Shown: positions 13,286 to 50,266 of the stretch, one piece after another
Layout of the letters: the number at the start of each line of letters is the position of its first letter
Numbering within the stretch: the stretch's first letter is position 1
Source: Porites lobata
Taxonomy: Eukaryota; Cnidaria; Anthozoa; Scleractinia; Poritidae
Length of the DNA: 64,000 bases
Assembly (NCBI GenBank): GCA_942486035.1
Contig: CALNXK010000035.1
Coordinates: 378,501 to 442,500 of the forward strand
Direction: 5' to 3'
Notes under the pieces: model-generated
Database searches by the model: none
What the model saw: only the letters and a program-made list of their open reading frames with translations
What the model was told of the DNA's origin: nothing
Made by a program: the position numbers and the translations under genes

Positions 13286-14074
13286 GGCGAGGTAGCTAAG
13301 GCCACAACTGTAAAATAGTCTGTCTATCACCAATGATATAAGACCCCTTTTATCAAGGAAACCGTGATTTAGTTAGTAGACTGAGCGGAGATTCTTCGTT
13401 GACTGACGAACCAGTTTCCGAAAGATTATCGTGTGCTCGAGTCTCGTCGACTTTCAGTCCCGGATCCAGAAGAATCGATCTACAGGAAGCTGCAACAGCC
13501 TTCCCTCACCCAGTCCCCCCTCTCCTCACCTCATACACACTTGCCAATGTGGAGCATCGGCAAACCGAATAAAAGGATTTTTGAAGAAATCTGTAGCCTT
13601 ACACAAACAGCTACAAACTTCACTCACGTCTGATGATTTAGCAAAAGAGAAGAGTATTTCAACGCTTCATCCTTTAATTTTAATACTAAGTAGAATTTCA
13701 TATGTGCAACACATATCATACATCTGGATTTTGTTGGTAGGGGACTTCATGAAACAGCCTAGTTATTAATGTTAGACTTTATGATCACATCTCAAACGTA
13801 ATTGATAAAGCCCCCGAGGTATCGTTTGCAAAGAAAACATTTCAAGGAACTCTTTCTTTAGTGTGCCGACAATTAAGAGCATCAGGTTAGATCACTTAAA
13901 CTCAGATCCTTTTGCTTTTAAGTTCAATTTCCTACGTAGTTTGAAAAGTGCCCTATCGAGAGGAAAGATCTACGCTATCAGAAAAACGAAAAATATAAGC
14001 TAGAATTGAGGCCGGCAATAGTTTTAAAGCTCCGGTTATTGAGATGGTCAATATTTGCGCCGCAATATTATTGC

Positions 14075-14235
14075 TGGTTTGCACGTGACGTCATGGCGGC
14101 TATGTTGGTTGGGTCAAGAACAAAAGCATCTCTCTCTCCTCTGGGAACTACACTCTAGTTTCATGTAAATTCTTTGAGAAAGAGGTCCATTGTATTGACC
14201 TCCAACATGGCCGCCTTGTCACGTGGTTGCAAACC
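14075..14235. mobile_element. Foldback/MITE-like element, about 160 bp
   Basis: The left end TGGTTTGCACGTGACGTCATGGCGGC and the right end GCCGCCTTGTCACGTGGTTGCAAACCA are inverted copies with small gaps, and the match continues inward through TATGTTGGTTGGGTCAA and TTGACCTCCAACATG. A 9-bp target duplication like that of other elements in the window was not seen. Confidence 0.55.
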
Positions 14236-16657
14236 AAGGACAAAAATTAAAGGTCAAAAAAGAAAATGCTATTTTTGTGCTGTTGTCTTGCAGAAGTTAT
14301 TTGTCTGTCAGGCGATAGGTTACAAGTTGAACACTTTTCAGGCAGGTAATGAAAATCATCTCATTTTTTAACAGCAACATTATTGAAAGTTCAAAATCAA
14401 CAATAAATGAGTGGTTGTTTGACAAAAAAAATCGAAATGTTTTGCAGGTTATTAAAAACACCTTAGGGCTTACTGTCGCAAATTATGGCTAAGTAAGTCA
14501 AATAATCATTAATTGCGGATTTAAAGAAAATTGCTTTTTGCCGTCTATTCGGTAAAAACATAAAGCAAACTTTGAATTGTCGTCATCGTCTCTGAAAAAA
14601 TAAAAGTACAATTAACAATAATCAGTGGTGGTAATTGTTCAGGGCAAATGGATTTTTTTTTTCAGACTAAAATTTTATTTTGCTTATACTTTCTGGCATG
14701 GTTTTAAGTTAATGAAAAATTAGTTTGGAGAACTTTTGAAAATACCTTTTAAGACATGATTCACTAGAGAGAATTTTAAAAACACTTCTTTGAGCGTTAT
14801 TCACAACATTTTGCATTGGATGGTTTAAAACCCCATTTACGAAAACACGAAAATTTATGATAAGATACTCTTATTACCAGTGCAGCCTGTCGAGAATGGT
14901 GACCAAATGGCGATGGCAATTTTCAAAGTCGTACTTTAATCACAGCTATTAAGAAGGGCCGTTAAAAAATTAAATTAAGAATTGCTTATGAAAAAACGTA
15001 GTGACAACAGAACAAAGCCAGTTCTAACTAAATTTAAAAAAACTGTGACTGACAAAATTCTATCGCGGTGTTTCTGTTAGATTGATTAATTGCAGCACGT
15101 TTCACACAGCAGGCCCTATTTTCAGGCATAAATTGGGACTAAAGTAATTACACAGGGAGTGTTGCGCCATTAGAGACATTTATAGTACGTGTCAAGGTGA
15201 CTCAGGGTTGTTGGCAGATATGGGACAAACACGACACCAATTTATTGTTTTAGTTCCGACCACGTTTTGAGTTTAATGGAACAAAATCAATATACTTCCA
15301 AACATCACGGACTACACAAAGACAAGGCACTACCACACAAAGCAAAGGGTAGTTATGGGCAGAAATATCAGCACGACCTCTCGTGATTTAATTTTTAAAA
15401 ATGCGAACTAACTTGAGTACTCTCTATCTTGTATTTTCCAATCCATTTCCTGCCGGATAACAAATAATAATATATTGACCTGGAAGAGCTAACTTAGACT
15501 TTTTTTTGCACTAAAACTCATTCATCTTTTTTTCAGTGCAAGCCTTAAAAGGAGTACATGTTTAGAATCAGAACTCACAGCACACATTTTCCTCCTGGTA
15601 CCAGATTATTTACGTAGATAAGAAAAAAGGGTGAATTATTTAAGTATGATGTGAAAATCCACGCTGGCCAATATATTTTTCTCGGTTAGACTCCTACAGC
15701 GATATTATTACTGGTGATTTAATAATGTCACGTTAACATTATTTTACGAAAGCAAGCATTATTTTAGCGGATGTTCGGTTAAATTAAAGGAGCTTAATGT
15801 CACGACCGTATTGCTGTCTAAGGGCAATTCTGTGCGAGGTTTTGAAATTTATATATATATGAAATTAATCGAGGAGCACTACTAGCCATAATAACTTTTT
15901 GGTGATTTTTGCAGGCATAGAAGAAAAAGTTGAACCATCCTTGCCATCTGTTGCAAAAGACGACGGGAAACACTTTCAATACCTAAATGTAGTCTAAATA
16001 ACGAAACTGAACCATTACTTTTGGAACTCAATTGATGAAAACACACGTTTTAGCTTTTTAAAATGATGGCAAATAGCATAACATGGCACGTTTAAAACAT
16101 GGCATTTACCCAACTAACCTCATAAAAGGCCCATGCAGGTTCATTGTTTCGGAGGAAAAATTTTTCTTTAATAACAAATCAGTAAAAATGACAGTTCGTT
16201 TACATCCTGTCCGTCTATCGACATACTCCTTTTAAAAATACAGCACCGTGAGCTGCCACTTTTGTCATTCCCTCACTATGCAGTGTTACGCAACGCTTCG
16301 GGATGGCCGGAAAGTTCAGCATTTATACCATCTTATTTTTCTCTTAGTAATGAAATTTACAAATAGATGGAGCCAAAAAGAAAAAGTTTTTCCGCAAATT
16401 TCGCAATGGACGAAATGACGTCACACAGGCTCTCGATGCCGAATTTTTATATTCTTAAGATTCACATTTCAGTTAAGATCAGAAAAAGGGACGACTACTT
16501 CTTTTTGAAGGAAATTAGAGAAAGGGAAACCTGCGCTTCATACCCTGGCACAAATTACTCAAGTTTTAATGCATTAAAAGACGTTGTTTTGCGAAGATGG
16601 CAAAACTTATTTCTACATTGGCTGCTTAATTTCAGCCAGCTAGAACGATTGGGTATC

Positions 16658-17109
16658 CCAGGGGGTGGGGGGACTTGGATTAATTTTTGCTGGGTATGTG
16701 CCGCTGGCCTCTCAGAGCCCCTACCCCATTACAGTCTATTCCGTGGCCAATTATAGACCCCATCTTAGTCACTTTTGGGCAAATGTAATTTTGGCGATCC
16801 CAACGTGGTCACTTTCCATTGATGTACTCCTTATCAGTCCTTTAAATCGGGTCATTCTAAAATGAATTGACCCATATTTTAACTTGAATGAAGAACACTT
16901 TACTTTTCACCTACAGTACAAACATTCTGGTTTGCTAACCGTAAATATGAAGAACTTTCTACCTCAAAAATTCGAAAATGTGCCACCCCATTCCAGTAAC
17001 TCTATTGAAAATGTGACCCCCTTATGTTCATATCCAGTCGTGAAAATGCGACCCCATCCAGCGGCACCTCCCCATTAGCCTCTTATAAGGAAGTACCCTC
17101 CTCCCCTGG
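16658..17109. mobile_element. MITE, about 452 bp, 9-bp target duplication
   Basis: The left end reads CCAGGGGGTGGGGGGACTT and the right end AAGTACCCTCCTCCCCTGG after inward degeneration. GTATGTGCCGCTGG near 16692-16705 faces CCAGCGGCACC near 17057-17067. The flanks are TTGGGTATC (16649-16657) and TTGGGTATG (17110-17118), 8 of 9 identical. A partial inverted copy of the right-hand region lies at about 17648-17684, and related ends appear at 33550-33590 and 46110-46432. No transposase is present. Confidence 0.65.
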
Positions 17110-17418
17110 TTGGGTATGTCAACAGCCAGTCACAAACAATAATGTTAGGTGCGTTTCTATGCGAGAGATCCAAATCCCAGGTTAATAATAGAATCTGATC
17201 AGCCAAAGAAAAGCACATTTAACCCAAAAAGGGACTTTAACCAAAGCGGGTATACTACCCTGCGAGCAGAGACTACATTTTATTTTCGCGGTATGAGCTG
17301 GCGTGCTACGTTTCGTACACCAGCTCATTGGACCAAAGGAACTGCTAACAGCTGGCGTTAAAACAACGAATTTGGTCGAGTTAGACGAAAGACACTAGAG
17401 AGCTTATATTGTAAGCAA

Positions 17419-17542
17419 TAGGCTGCGTGGCAGGCGTTAAAAGGGGAAGTGGAAGGGGGAATTTGGGCGCGCGAGAGCGCGTGGAGAGCTCGCGTGTGGT
17501 CTCGCGCCCTAATTTCCTTTCGAACGTTTGCCACGCAGGCTA
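17419..17542. mobile_element. Palindromic MITE, 124 bp, perfect 9-bp target duplication
   Basis: The ends are inverted: TAGGCTGCGTGGCAGGCGTT on the left and AACGTTTGCCACGCAGGCTA on the right, with a GC-rich interior rich in CGCG. TGTAAGCAA occurs directly on both sides (17410-17418 and 17543-17551), a perfect 9-bp target duplication. The end sequence resembles the element at 46473-46954, which suggests one Mutator-like family moved by a transposase encoded elsewhere. Confidence 0.8.
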
Positions 17543-17696
17543 TGTAAGCAAAGGCGTTTTGCAGCTACGCACGTCAACCGGAAGTAAGGCCTTTGCCCTT
17601 GGTATGTCCTGACGCGAGGGCTTTCCACAAGTTGCTTGGCCTGGGGCGGGGGGTGGGGGGGTACTTCCTTACAAGAGGCTAATGGCCTTGATTTTC

Positions 17697-17745
17697 CCAT
17701 ACATTTTCTGTAATTCGACAATATCAAAATTACAGAAAATGTATG
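17697..17745. repeat. Perfect 19-bp-arm hairpin
   Basis: CCATACATTTTCTGTAATT and its exact reverse complement flank an 11-bp spacer. Perfect arms indicate recent origin or selection. It sits in intergenic DNA beside a MITE end fragment. A miRNA precursor would normally have imperfect, longer arms, so a transposon remnant is more likely. Confidence 0.6.
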
Positions 17746-19414
17746 GAAAAATAGAGGTTTTCTAAAAACTGATCGCGGACTTCTTTGCACTCCAGATTTA
17801 GTGTATTGTTTCTTTGAACTCGTGAGTTATTCTTTTCAAACAGAAAGCATCAAATATATATTAATTCATTAAGAAATAGCGGGCTTTGAATTCTAATACA
17901 AATCTTTGAATTTCCCGCCATCTTGCCCTGATTACCCATGATGCAACTATGAGCGTGAACTCCTCTATTGTATTCTTGCTAAATGTTTGCTGAACATCTG
18001 AGCAAAACCACTGCATGCTCAAGAATGCAAAAAGACCACTTCAAATTGACGGGCGTTGCACAAAAACGCCTTTGCTTAAGCTGTCTATTAGCTTTTACGT
18101 CCAACGTTAAGTTTTTTTACGAACGGCTCTAGTATGGCAGGGCTATTCCAGGCTTTATGCCCGAGCCGATCAGACGAACGGGATTAAATTACATTTCTTG
18201 AATTCGTCCACTAAGAAACAATGAAGATTTCTGGATACCGGGTATCCAGATTTGAAATGAATAAATCCAATACTTCAAGTGTGGCTTTAAAAGATTTTTA
18301 ATCCTTTCATGGTTTCAGGGATTCAAGCTTGAATCCGTTTTAACGTTCGATTGGGGTACCCAGTATCTCCCGGTAACGCGGTCTGAGTTGTCACCTTTTC
18401 TTGTCCTTGTCGAGACAAAAAGAAAATGGTATTACTGGTTCTAGCCTCCTAATCAGTCCATTCTGATTTGTTAGCTTAGTTTTATTGTATTTCCGTATGT
18501 TCGAACTATCTTAGGGGCCCAGTATTAGAATTTTTTAGGGAGGCTGAGTGGGTTGGTTTTTTTTCGCAATATTAAATTTCTTTTTCCAGTCTACTATTCA
18601 GTACGTAGTACAATCGATTTCGTTCCTTTTTACCGGAGAAGGGCGGGGGGGCGGGGGGTGCTTTTTCTATTAACTTTAGGCAAGAATCTATTTCGGAACA
18701 AGTCCGTTTGTAGCATTTTTTCTTCTAAAATCAATCAACTCCCCTTCCGTTAAAAGTCAGCTGGTCGGCTTCTTAAAAGACTTCATTGGTGAGGCGAATA
18801 AAAATCAGCTTCCGGGACTCAAAAATTTTCGAGGGCTTTCTACAAACTGGCGCAGAAAAATCGCTCACCCTGAACATCGCAAAACGTGGCAATATTAACT
18901 GAAAAAAAAAAAAGATAATTCATCCCTTTTCAGGATAAAAGAATACACAATATAGAGACTAATGTTTTTTTTTAATGAAAAATCCTACTAAACAGGAGCA
19001 ACTTCAGTGTGTAGTAGTTTGACATGATTTATTCTATAAAAGTTATTATACAATGAACTACCGTTTAAGTTCTCTGCCAAATAATTTAGAAAACTTGACT
19101 AAACTGCTATACCAAAATCGATAGAAAAAGGCTTCTACACACGGATAACAAGAAACTTGCTGATAACTAGAACATTATGGTTCACCAGTCTTGGAGCACA
19201 ACTGTGGGACCTGCCCTTGAAAATGCACCGTATCCAAATGCAAATTTCGACAACATTTCCTGTACGGATGTATCAACTTATTATTTTTTTCAAATTATTC
19301 AGTAACACCATATTCGGTTCTCTAAAAACTAGTCCAAACTGGAGCTAAACTATTTTTTCTTACTTTTTTTTTCCTCAATAAAGTACAAAACTACATCATA
19401 TGTAAAGGTGATGT

Positions 19415-19560
19415 TACACGGTACGATTCGCAACGACGATTTCTAGCGCAACGCAGCGCTTCAATGTTGGAACAATGATGTAACCATTCAAAACAATGTA
19501 GCAACAATGGGCTAAAATCGTTGTTGCGAACAATGTTGCAACGCTGTGTTGGGCTAAAAA
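19415..19560. repeat. Dispersed repeat rich in CAACGACGATTT/CAATGTTGCAACG words
   Basis: A block running from 'gatgttacacggtacgattc' to 'aatgttgcaacgctgtgttg' recurs in diverged form at about 24190-24318 in a myosin intron. A related word set appears in the last 90 bases of the window. It looks like an end of a non-autonomous DNA transposon, but no complete copy with both ends could be delimited. Confidence 0.5.
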
Positions 19561-20552
19561 TCGAAATAATTTGTCTCCGAATCGTTTAATTCTCTAACGA
19601 ATTCCCATTTAGAGACAAAGACGACTAAAAACTCAGAATGAAATGAATTTGTCTCCTCTTCTCAAAAAAATAGAATTCTCATAATTGACTTTTTTTCACT
19701 AGATAGTACGGTTATTTTCATTAATGGAGACAATCGACGACAAAAGATAAACGACTAAACATTTGATAACTTGTTTGCGTTAGCACGATATTCTCGCCAA
19801 TACCCGTAGTAAACAACGGCTACCACTTTTCGCGCCAAAATGACGCTGGTTCACGGTACGAACACTACTTACTATTGAGAAAATCTCGTACTCGTACTCG
19901 TCTCAGAATCTAAGGGTATCTATTTATTTCTACAATACAACAACGAATGGATGAGAACAAATACCAAATTTTAGCACTCACTGGCCAGGTATAAAGGAAG
20001 GACTCTTCCTCCTCGCAAATTTACGATGATAAACATCTGACATTCAACGCCTTTCTTCTCAGAGCGAGAAAAATGAGTCAGAGTCTTTCGTTACACTTCT
20101 TTCTCGCTTAAAGCGTAGTAAACATTTTCTATATACAAGTACATCTACGGCTAATTTTTAGAGTCCGAAGAAATCCCTGTGTTACTGTTTATAATGTTGT
20201 ACAAGGTAGTTTTAACTTTTCAGCCTGTCTACGAAAACCTTTAGTGAGACCACTCAAATTAAACCTACTGAGTAACACTTTCCTGTGGTACTGTTTACAA
20301 CGTCGCACTAGGTAGTTCTAACTTCTTAAACTATAGATAAACTTAAAACCGTTAAGTGGTACCATTCAAATGAAAGCTACTGAGCAGTACTTTGCTGTAT
20401 AACTGTCTATCATGATCTGGAAGATGGTTCTGAAGTTTGACTCTGTGGATAAATTCTTGTAGTTTGGCGGCACTCTCCTGTCTCAAAATATAATGAAGTT
20501 TTCACGTTTGTTTTTGATCACACTTTTGGGGTAAAGTTTACTCCATGTGATC

Positions 20553-45095
<24,543 letters not shown>

Positions 45096-46109
45096 CCTTC
45101 GAGCTTGGTTCCGAACAGAGGATTCAAATAAATTACAGTGAACTAACTATCTACAAGCTTTCCATCGGCATTCAATCTATTGAACCTTCTGATTGGTTAA
45201 ATGTAAGCACTGCACCAATCACAGCCTCCGATATATCGTAATCACTGACCCGGCGAAAGTGGGCGGGAGAATTACAAAAGTTTTCAAAGCAAAATTAATC
45301 CTCTGGCATTTTTTTATCTTTCGGCAGATCACATACAAAAGCCCAGCCTTTCCGTTCCCAGCGTATTAATTTTGTTGCCAGCGAGATCACGCGAAATATA
45401 AATATAAATTAATGAGGGCACTCTTCACAAAGTCAGGAATGCCTTTGAGCGGATTGAGTGCCCATTTAAGGTCATCTACACAAGATCGAATTTCATTTGA
45501 CGTATTTGTGCAATTATTAATAAATTGGCAAGGGCAATATTATTTTTGATCAAGAGCCATTATGGCTCTTGTTTTGATGTAATATTTGACCGTAAAGAGT
45601 AACATTTAAGTTTATTTTATTAATTATATTTTAAATTTACGTGTATATTTTAGAAGAAAAAACTTAACCTGGCATCAGTGGTCTTGCAGGGTTAGTATTT
45701 TTAAGTTCTAAGGCCAAAAAAACAAAGTATCATATTAATAAGCAAAGGTTTGGAATGCATTAAGCTTACATTATGACGTTTTCACCAAAAGGGAATGTCG
45801 CAAGAATGTTACAAAGCAGATATCTAATGTAATTTCAAGGGGTTCTGTAGCCAATCCGAGCTTTGCATTAATCACGGGATTAATCCGCATCGTTGCACAG
45901 GGTCTCTTCATGTTCCAAATGCAATAAATTTCCCAAGTTCCTTTTACCAAAATTACTGTGTGAGGTCGTGTAACTCACCACATCAGAAGAAAATGGGAAA
46001 GAAACAAAAGGAATGACGAATTAATGAAAAAAAATTAAACAGTTTCCGGTTTTATAAACTGATCGGTTTAATTAGGCTATTAAACCATTGTTCCTAAATA
46101 GCAAGGGCC

Positions 46110-46314
46110 CCGGGGGGGGGGGTACTTTAGGAATTTTGGGTGGGAGTGTGCCGCTGGGACCCTAGAACCCTTAACCTTTACCAGAGCTAGTTGAGCTGAA
46201 TTTTGCTACCCTATACTAGAGTAAACTGCCCAAATCTCCCCTATCCTAGAGTAGCTGTTTCCCTGGTCTAGATAAAATCTTCAACCAACTGATCAATTTC
46301 CTGAAAAATTATAC

Positions 46315-46353
<39 letters not shown>

Positions 46354-46392
46354 CCTAGAGTAAACTGCTTGAAAACCATACCCTTCACAGCG

Positions 46393-46423
<31 letters not shown>

Positions 46424-46432
46424 GCCCCGGGG
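46110..46432. mobile_element. MITE, 323 bp, perfect 9-bp target duplication
   Basis: GCAAGGGCC flanks both ends (46101-46109 and 46433-46441). The inverted ends are GC-rich (CCGGGGGG... and ...GCCCCGGGG), with GTGTGCCGCTGGG inside the left end facing CAGCGGCACATAC inside the right. The middle consists of short repeats of 'taccctatcctagagtaaac' (about 46200-46375). Related ends are seen at 16658-17109. Confidence 0.8.
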
Positions 46433-46472
46433 GCAAGGGCCAACGTAGAAAACAAAGGTGCCGGATCCTAAT

Positions 46473-46954
46473 TAGCCTCCCACGCAGGCGTTTTTAGGGG
46501 AGCTCGTATTTCTTCGCTCCCCATAAACGCCTGCTCAACGGAAAACAACATTCCTTTCTCATTGTTTTATTTGCGTGGTAGGTGACCAATCAACAATTGT
46601 GCAATGACGTGTTGACAGGCTAAACACGACTGAACGTGACCTTAGAGTTACCGTTTTCCTTCTTTTCTTTCCTTCGCTAAGGTTATGCAGTGCACGGAGT
46701 ATTCTGAATTTTTACTAAAACTTATTTTTGCCGCTCTGAATCTAACATTTATTGCAGGTCAGAAAGCTTTCCCAGTGTTTAATGCAGATCGAGTAATTAT
46801 CAGATTACCTTGCGGTCAAGGTCAACTTTCCAGAATTTGGAAAGTACAATGTGATTGGCTAAGCTTGGGAAAGGAATGTTGTTTTCCGTTGAGCAGGCGT
46901 TTGTGGGGAGGGAAGAAATACGAGCTCCCCTAAAAACGCCTGCGTGGGAGGCTA
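46473..46954. mobile_element. MITE, 482 bp, long TIRs, perfect 9-bp target duplication
   Basis: GATCCTAAT lies directly outside both ends (46464-46472 and 46955-46963). The terminal inverted repeats begin TAGCCTCCCACGCAGGCG and extend about 77 bp with few mismatches, through GGGGAGCTCGTATTTCTTC and GAGCAGGCGTTT. A 9-bp duplication with long TIRs is the signature of Mutator-like elements. No transposase is present. Confidence 0.88.
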
Positions 46955-47826
46955 GATCCTAATGGATCCAGCCAGCAAAATTTTTGTTTAGTTTTTTAAA
47001 ATTATTTTGTGCTTATTTAACTTTGGCCATTATATTCTCTTGAATATTTTACCAAAAATTGCTACTAGGAATAATCACCAGGAATCATTACAAAGTGTTT
47101 TAGATCGAGACCGATATATATCTGACTGGGTTTGATAGAAGGGCCTGCAATCAGTCTCGAAGAGAACTAAATCTAGGCACCAATTCCTCACCCTCCCTAC
47201 CCATGACAGTCACTACTAGTCAATCACTGCCACTTTATCATGAGCGCAATGATTTGTTTGGGCTAGCCCTCAGGGAGTATTCCTTAACCTTGCAATGCTT
47301 TCTACGGTAACTTGAAACTCTAATTAGAGTGTCAAAAGGTTCCCCTTCCCTACCCCGTTACTTTTGACACAGAGCTGCTAGCTACCCACCCACAGTCAGG
47401 TCTGTCCCTTGCCTGCACCAAGCTTGACGGAACGCCCCTCCCTAATTTGTTCGGGATTTGTTTCGGCTACGTACGCTGGCTTAAAACCAGGCGATGCTTG
47501 AGTTCAAGCAAGAGAGGATACTAACCTGGCGGGCACGTTTTAGCAGATTCAGACAGATATGCACAGCGCCTGAAAGATTTCAATACTGAAATAAAATCCT
47601 CAACTGTGGAAAGTTTTCAGCGATCAATGACTTTTATTTATATCTTCGGACTGAATCGGTAGTTTATCGTTAGGCAGCGAACTTCAATGAAACGGGATTC
47701 ACCTAATCAAATTGCAGGAACGAAAACAGCACACGGAACCGAACTGGTTCCGAACTGGCGAAAAGCGCGGGAAGTCGCGGGAAATTAGTTTAGTTGGCAT
47801 TTTTTCCAAACAGCACACAAAACGAC

Positions 47827-50266
47827 ATGGTGCGCTGGCAAACGTTTTTATCAATTTTCCTTCCATCTGTTGTAGAATCTGTCTGTACAATGTTTTTCGT
47901 TTTGATCGGGTGCAGTTCAACCATCACCTGGCCGCAAGAAGAAACTGGCCCAAACCTCGTCAGCATTTCTTTGTGTTTTGGTCTGTCGTACGCATTTTTG
48001 GTGAACATCTCGAATTGTTTTAGCAATGGATTTATTAACCCTGCAATAACCATGGCATTAGTGGTGAACAAAACTCTGTCAGTGACAAAGGGTTTTTGCT
48101 TCATTTCGGCACATCTTGTCGGAGGTAAAATTTTCAGTCAAGTTTAATGAGGGTGTCTAAGAATAAGTGACTTAAATTTTCAACAGCGATGATTGGTGAA
48201 AACGGTAAAAGCTAGTTTAAAAAGTTATAATTGAAACTTTTCATTGGCTCTGACTTGCATGCATGTGACTTTGCATGCATTAAATGCAATGTTTGTATCT
48301 TCAGTGTTGTAAAAAGGTGTACTAATGATGTACTGACTGAAACAAGGCTCTACTAGCAGGGGATGTGTGAATTCTTTCAAGATTGCACGAAAAAGAAGGA
48401 GGATAATTTTACAGTACTGGCAATTGACATCACTAATATACCTGTCAGTATTGCCTTTGTTGATTCAATTTGTCCTGCCAAATCAGACTAAATTCACTGT
48501 ATAACCCCCCTTTTTTGAATATGAAAAAATTAAATGGTACAAGGAAGATTGTCTTTTTGATTTGCACTAAAAGTGTTGAAAAAGAATAATAAATATTCAT
48601 TTTTGGTAGCAACGAATGGTGCAGTGGTGTGGATGTGCTACCTCCAAATCATCATCATCATCACTATCTGAACCCACTACTTGTTAGTGCCAACCCAGTG
48701 AAACCTTTCATTTCAAACAGTGGCAAAGTAAAAATGAACAAAAAAATCCAAAATTCGTTTTTTGATAATCATAACAAGTACTCTGCAAAAGTTCTGTCCA
48801 GGAAGTTTCATTTGAATGGTTACATTATAGTTCATCCACAGAATGTAACCTTAAACTGAGAATCATCTCAACATAACTTGGATAAGTTATTTAGAGTGAA
48901 GGGGTTAAAATGTCATTTGTGATTGCCTTGGAGACTGCTTTAGACTGTAGCTTTAGGTTAACATAACTGAATCTAAAATTGCCTCAGGTTTATGTTCTGG
49001 TAATTAACAAGCAATTAAGGGAAAGAAAATCAAACTTTGGATGAGCAACTGGACGAAAATGTAAGATGCAGATAAAGAAACAAAATAAAAGCACTAAGAT
49101 CAATATTTTCTTCTATTTTCAAGCTGTGATAGGAGCAGGACTTCTTTATTTGATTGTACCTTATGAGAGTCACGGTTTGCTTGGTGTGTCCCACATGAAG
49201 TCTGTTGCACCCCTGGTTGGTTTTGGAGTTGAGTTGCTGACGTCTTTGGTTGTAATGTTAACAGTGCTGACCTGTACAGATGGAGGGAAAAGAGCTCTTG
49301 ATACTTCAGCATCTCTGGTCATAGGAGCTGCTGTTACAGCATGCCATTTGTTTGCGGTAATAGTCATAATATTATTGATATAATGCATTTGATTCAATAA
49401 CAGATTTAGATATACTGCATGACACAACACAGGTTGAAGCAGGGATTGCCGGTTAAGTGCATAGTGATTCCTTCAAGTGATCACTTTCCTCTTTTCCTGA
49501 TCTGAACGTTGGGGACTTAAATGTGTTAAAAGAGAATACAAAAGATGATGGTGGTGATGATTTAACGCTGCATAGTTTTACTAGTGTTCATGATTTCAAC
49601 TAAATATTGATCATTCATTGCAATACATTATGAATACAATTGCCATTTTTTTACATGTTGCAGTATCCTGTTAGTGGATGTGGAATCAACCCAGCTCGCT
49701 CTTTTGGCCCTGCAGTTGTCATGAACTATTGGACTGATCATTGGGTGAGTGACAAAGACCCACTTAATCTCCTCCTGTTTCTAGAAAACAGTGGGTTGCT
49801 GGTTCTAGCTGTTTTACATTACTTGAAGTGCATCCATGGCCTCTAATCTCCTTCCTTGTAACTTTTCACATCCTTCTCCAGGGTACTGACTATGTTACAT
49901 GAGAAGGGCCTAAGCCCCAGTCCTCTCTGCATGGCATGCATGTTGCCTAACCAGTCGAAGCTCATTGCCTGCAGATTACTGACATCCATTTTTAGTGAAT
50001 CTTGACCAGTCAGTATTCTTTGAAAGCAATTTTCTCAATTCTCACAGGTTTACTGGTTTGGTCCAATCATTGGTGCTCTATTTGCATCAGGAATCTACCA
50101 CGTTGCACAAAACTTTCCTGTCACTACTGAAGATGAACTTGTTATCACCGGGAAAGAAATCAAGAATGAAGCCAAGCCACAAGGTTTTCATCTAGAAGGT
50201 CTTCAAAATCCAAGCCAAGCTGACATGCAAACACAAACTCCTTATGAACTGAAAACAACAGTGTAG
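47827..50266 (+). CDS. Aquaporin (orthodox water-channel type), 4 exons, complete
   Basis: Exons 47827-48124, 49124-49356, 49664-49744 and 50048-50266 join in frame to 276 residues. It is a six-helix membrane channel with two half-helix NPA loops: NPA at 71-73 (GFINPAITMAL) and at 186-188 (GCGINPARSFGP). Set against AQP1, the aromatic/arginine filter is retained: Phe51, His174, Cys183 and Arg189 correspond to AQP1 Phe56, His180, Cys189 and Arg195. This predicts water selectivity and mercury sensitivity. The first loop reads SNGF instead of the common SGAH before INPA. The start is the first ATG in frame, just before a hydrophobic helix; extending upstream gives only a TTG. The C-terminus ends KTTV, a possible class I PDZ ligand. 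Splice sites are standard (AG|CTGTG, TTGCAG|TATCC, CACAG|GTTTA). It most resembles the AQP1/4/5 branch, but orthology cannot be fixed by eye. Confidence 0.94.

Larger units (their letters stand above)
8545..20552. other. Long intergenic region, repeats only
   Basis: Twelve kilobases between the CDK5 activator and the 3' end of the myosin gene. Frames such as 9590-9994, 13431-13769 and 16367-16756 have no recognisable motif, no splice partners and unremarkable composition. The region contains a 112-bp tandem duplication, an inverted repeat near 13105-13280, a foldback element at 14075-14235, two MITEs with 9-bp duplications, a 19-bp perfect hairpin at 17697-17745, and a dispersed repeat at about 19415-19560. 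Untranslated exons of flanking genes cannot be excluded. Confidence 0.55.
45096..47826. other. Divergent intergenic region between myosin and aquaporin
   Basis: The two genes are transcribed away from each other, so both promoters should lie here. No TATA box or initiator could be assigned with confidence. The central part (46101-46963) is occupied by two adjacent MITEs. The frame 46685-46933 lies within the second MITE and is not a gene. Confidence 0.6.

Noticed and set aside
16367..16756. 129-residue plus-strand frame
   Set aside because: Its 3' half runs into the MITE at 16658; no recognisable domain.
47794..47826. Extended aquaporin start 11 codons upstream
   Set aside because: It would need a TTG start; the ATG at 47827 is the first in-frame ATG and precedes the first membrane helix.
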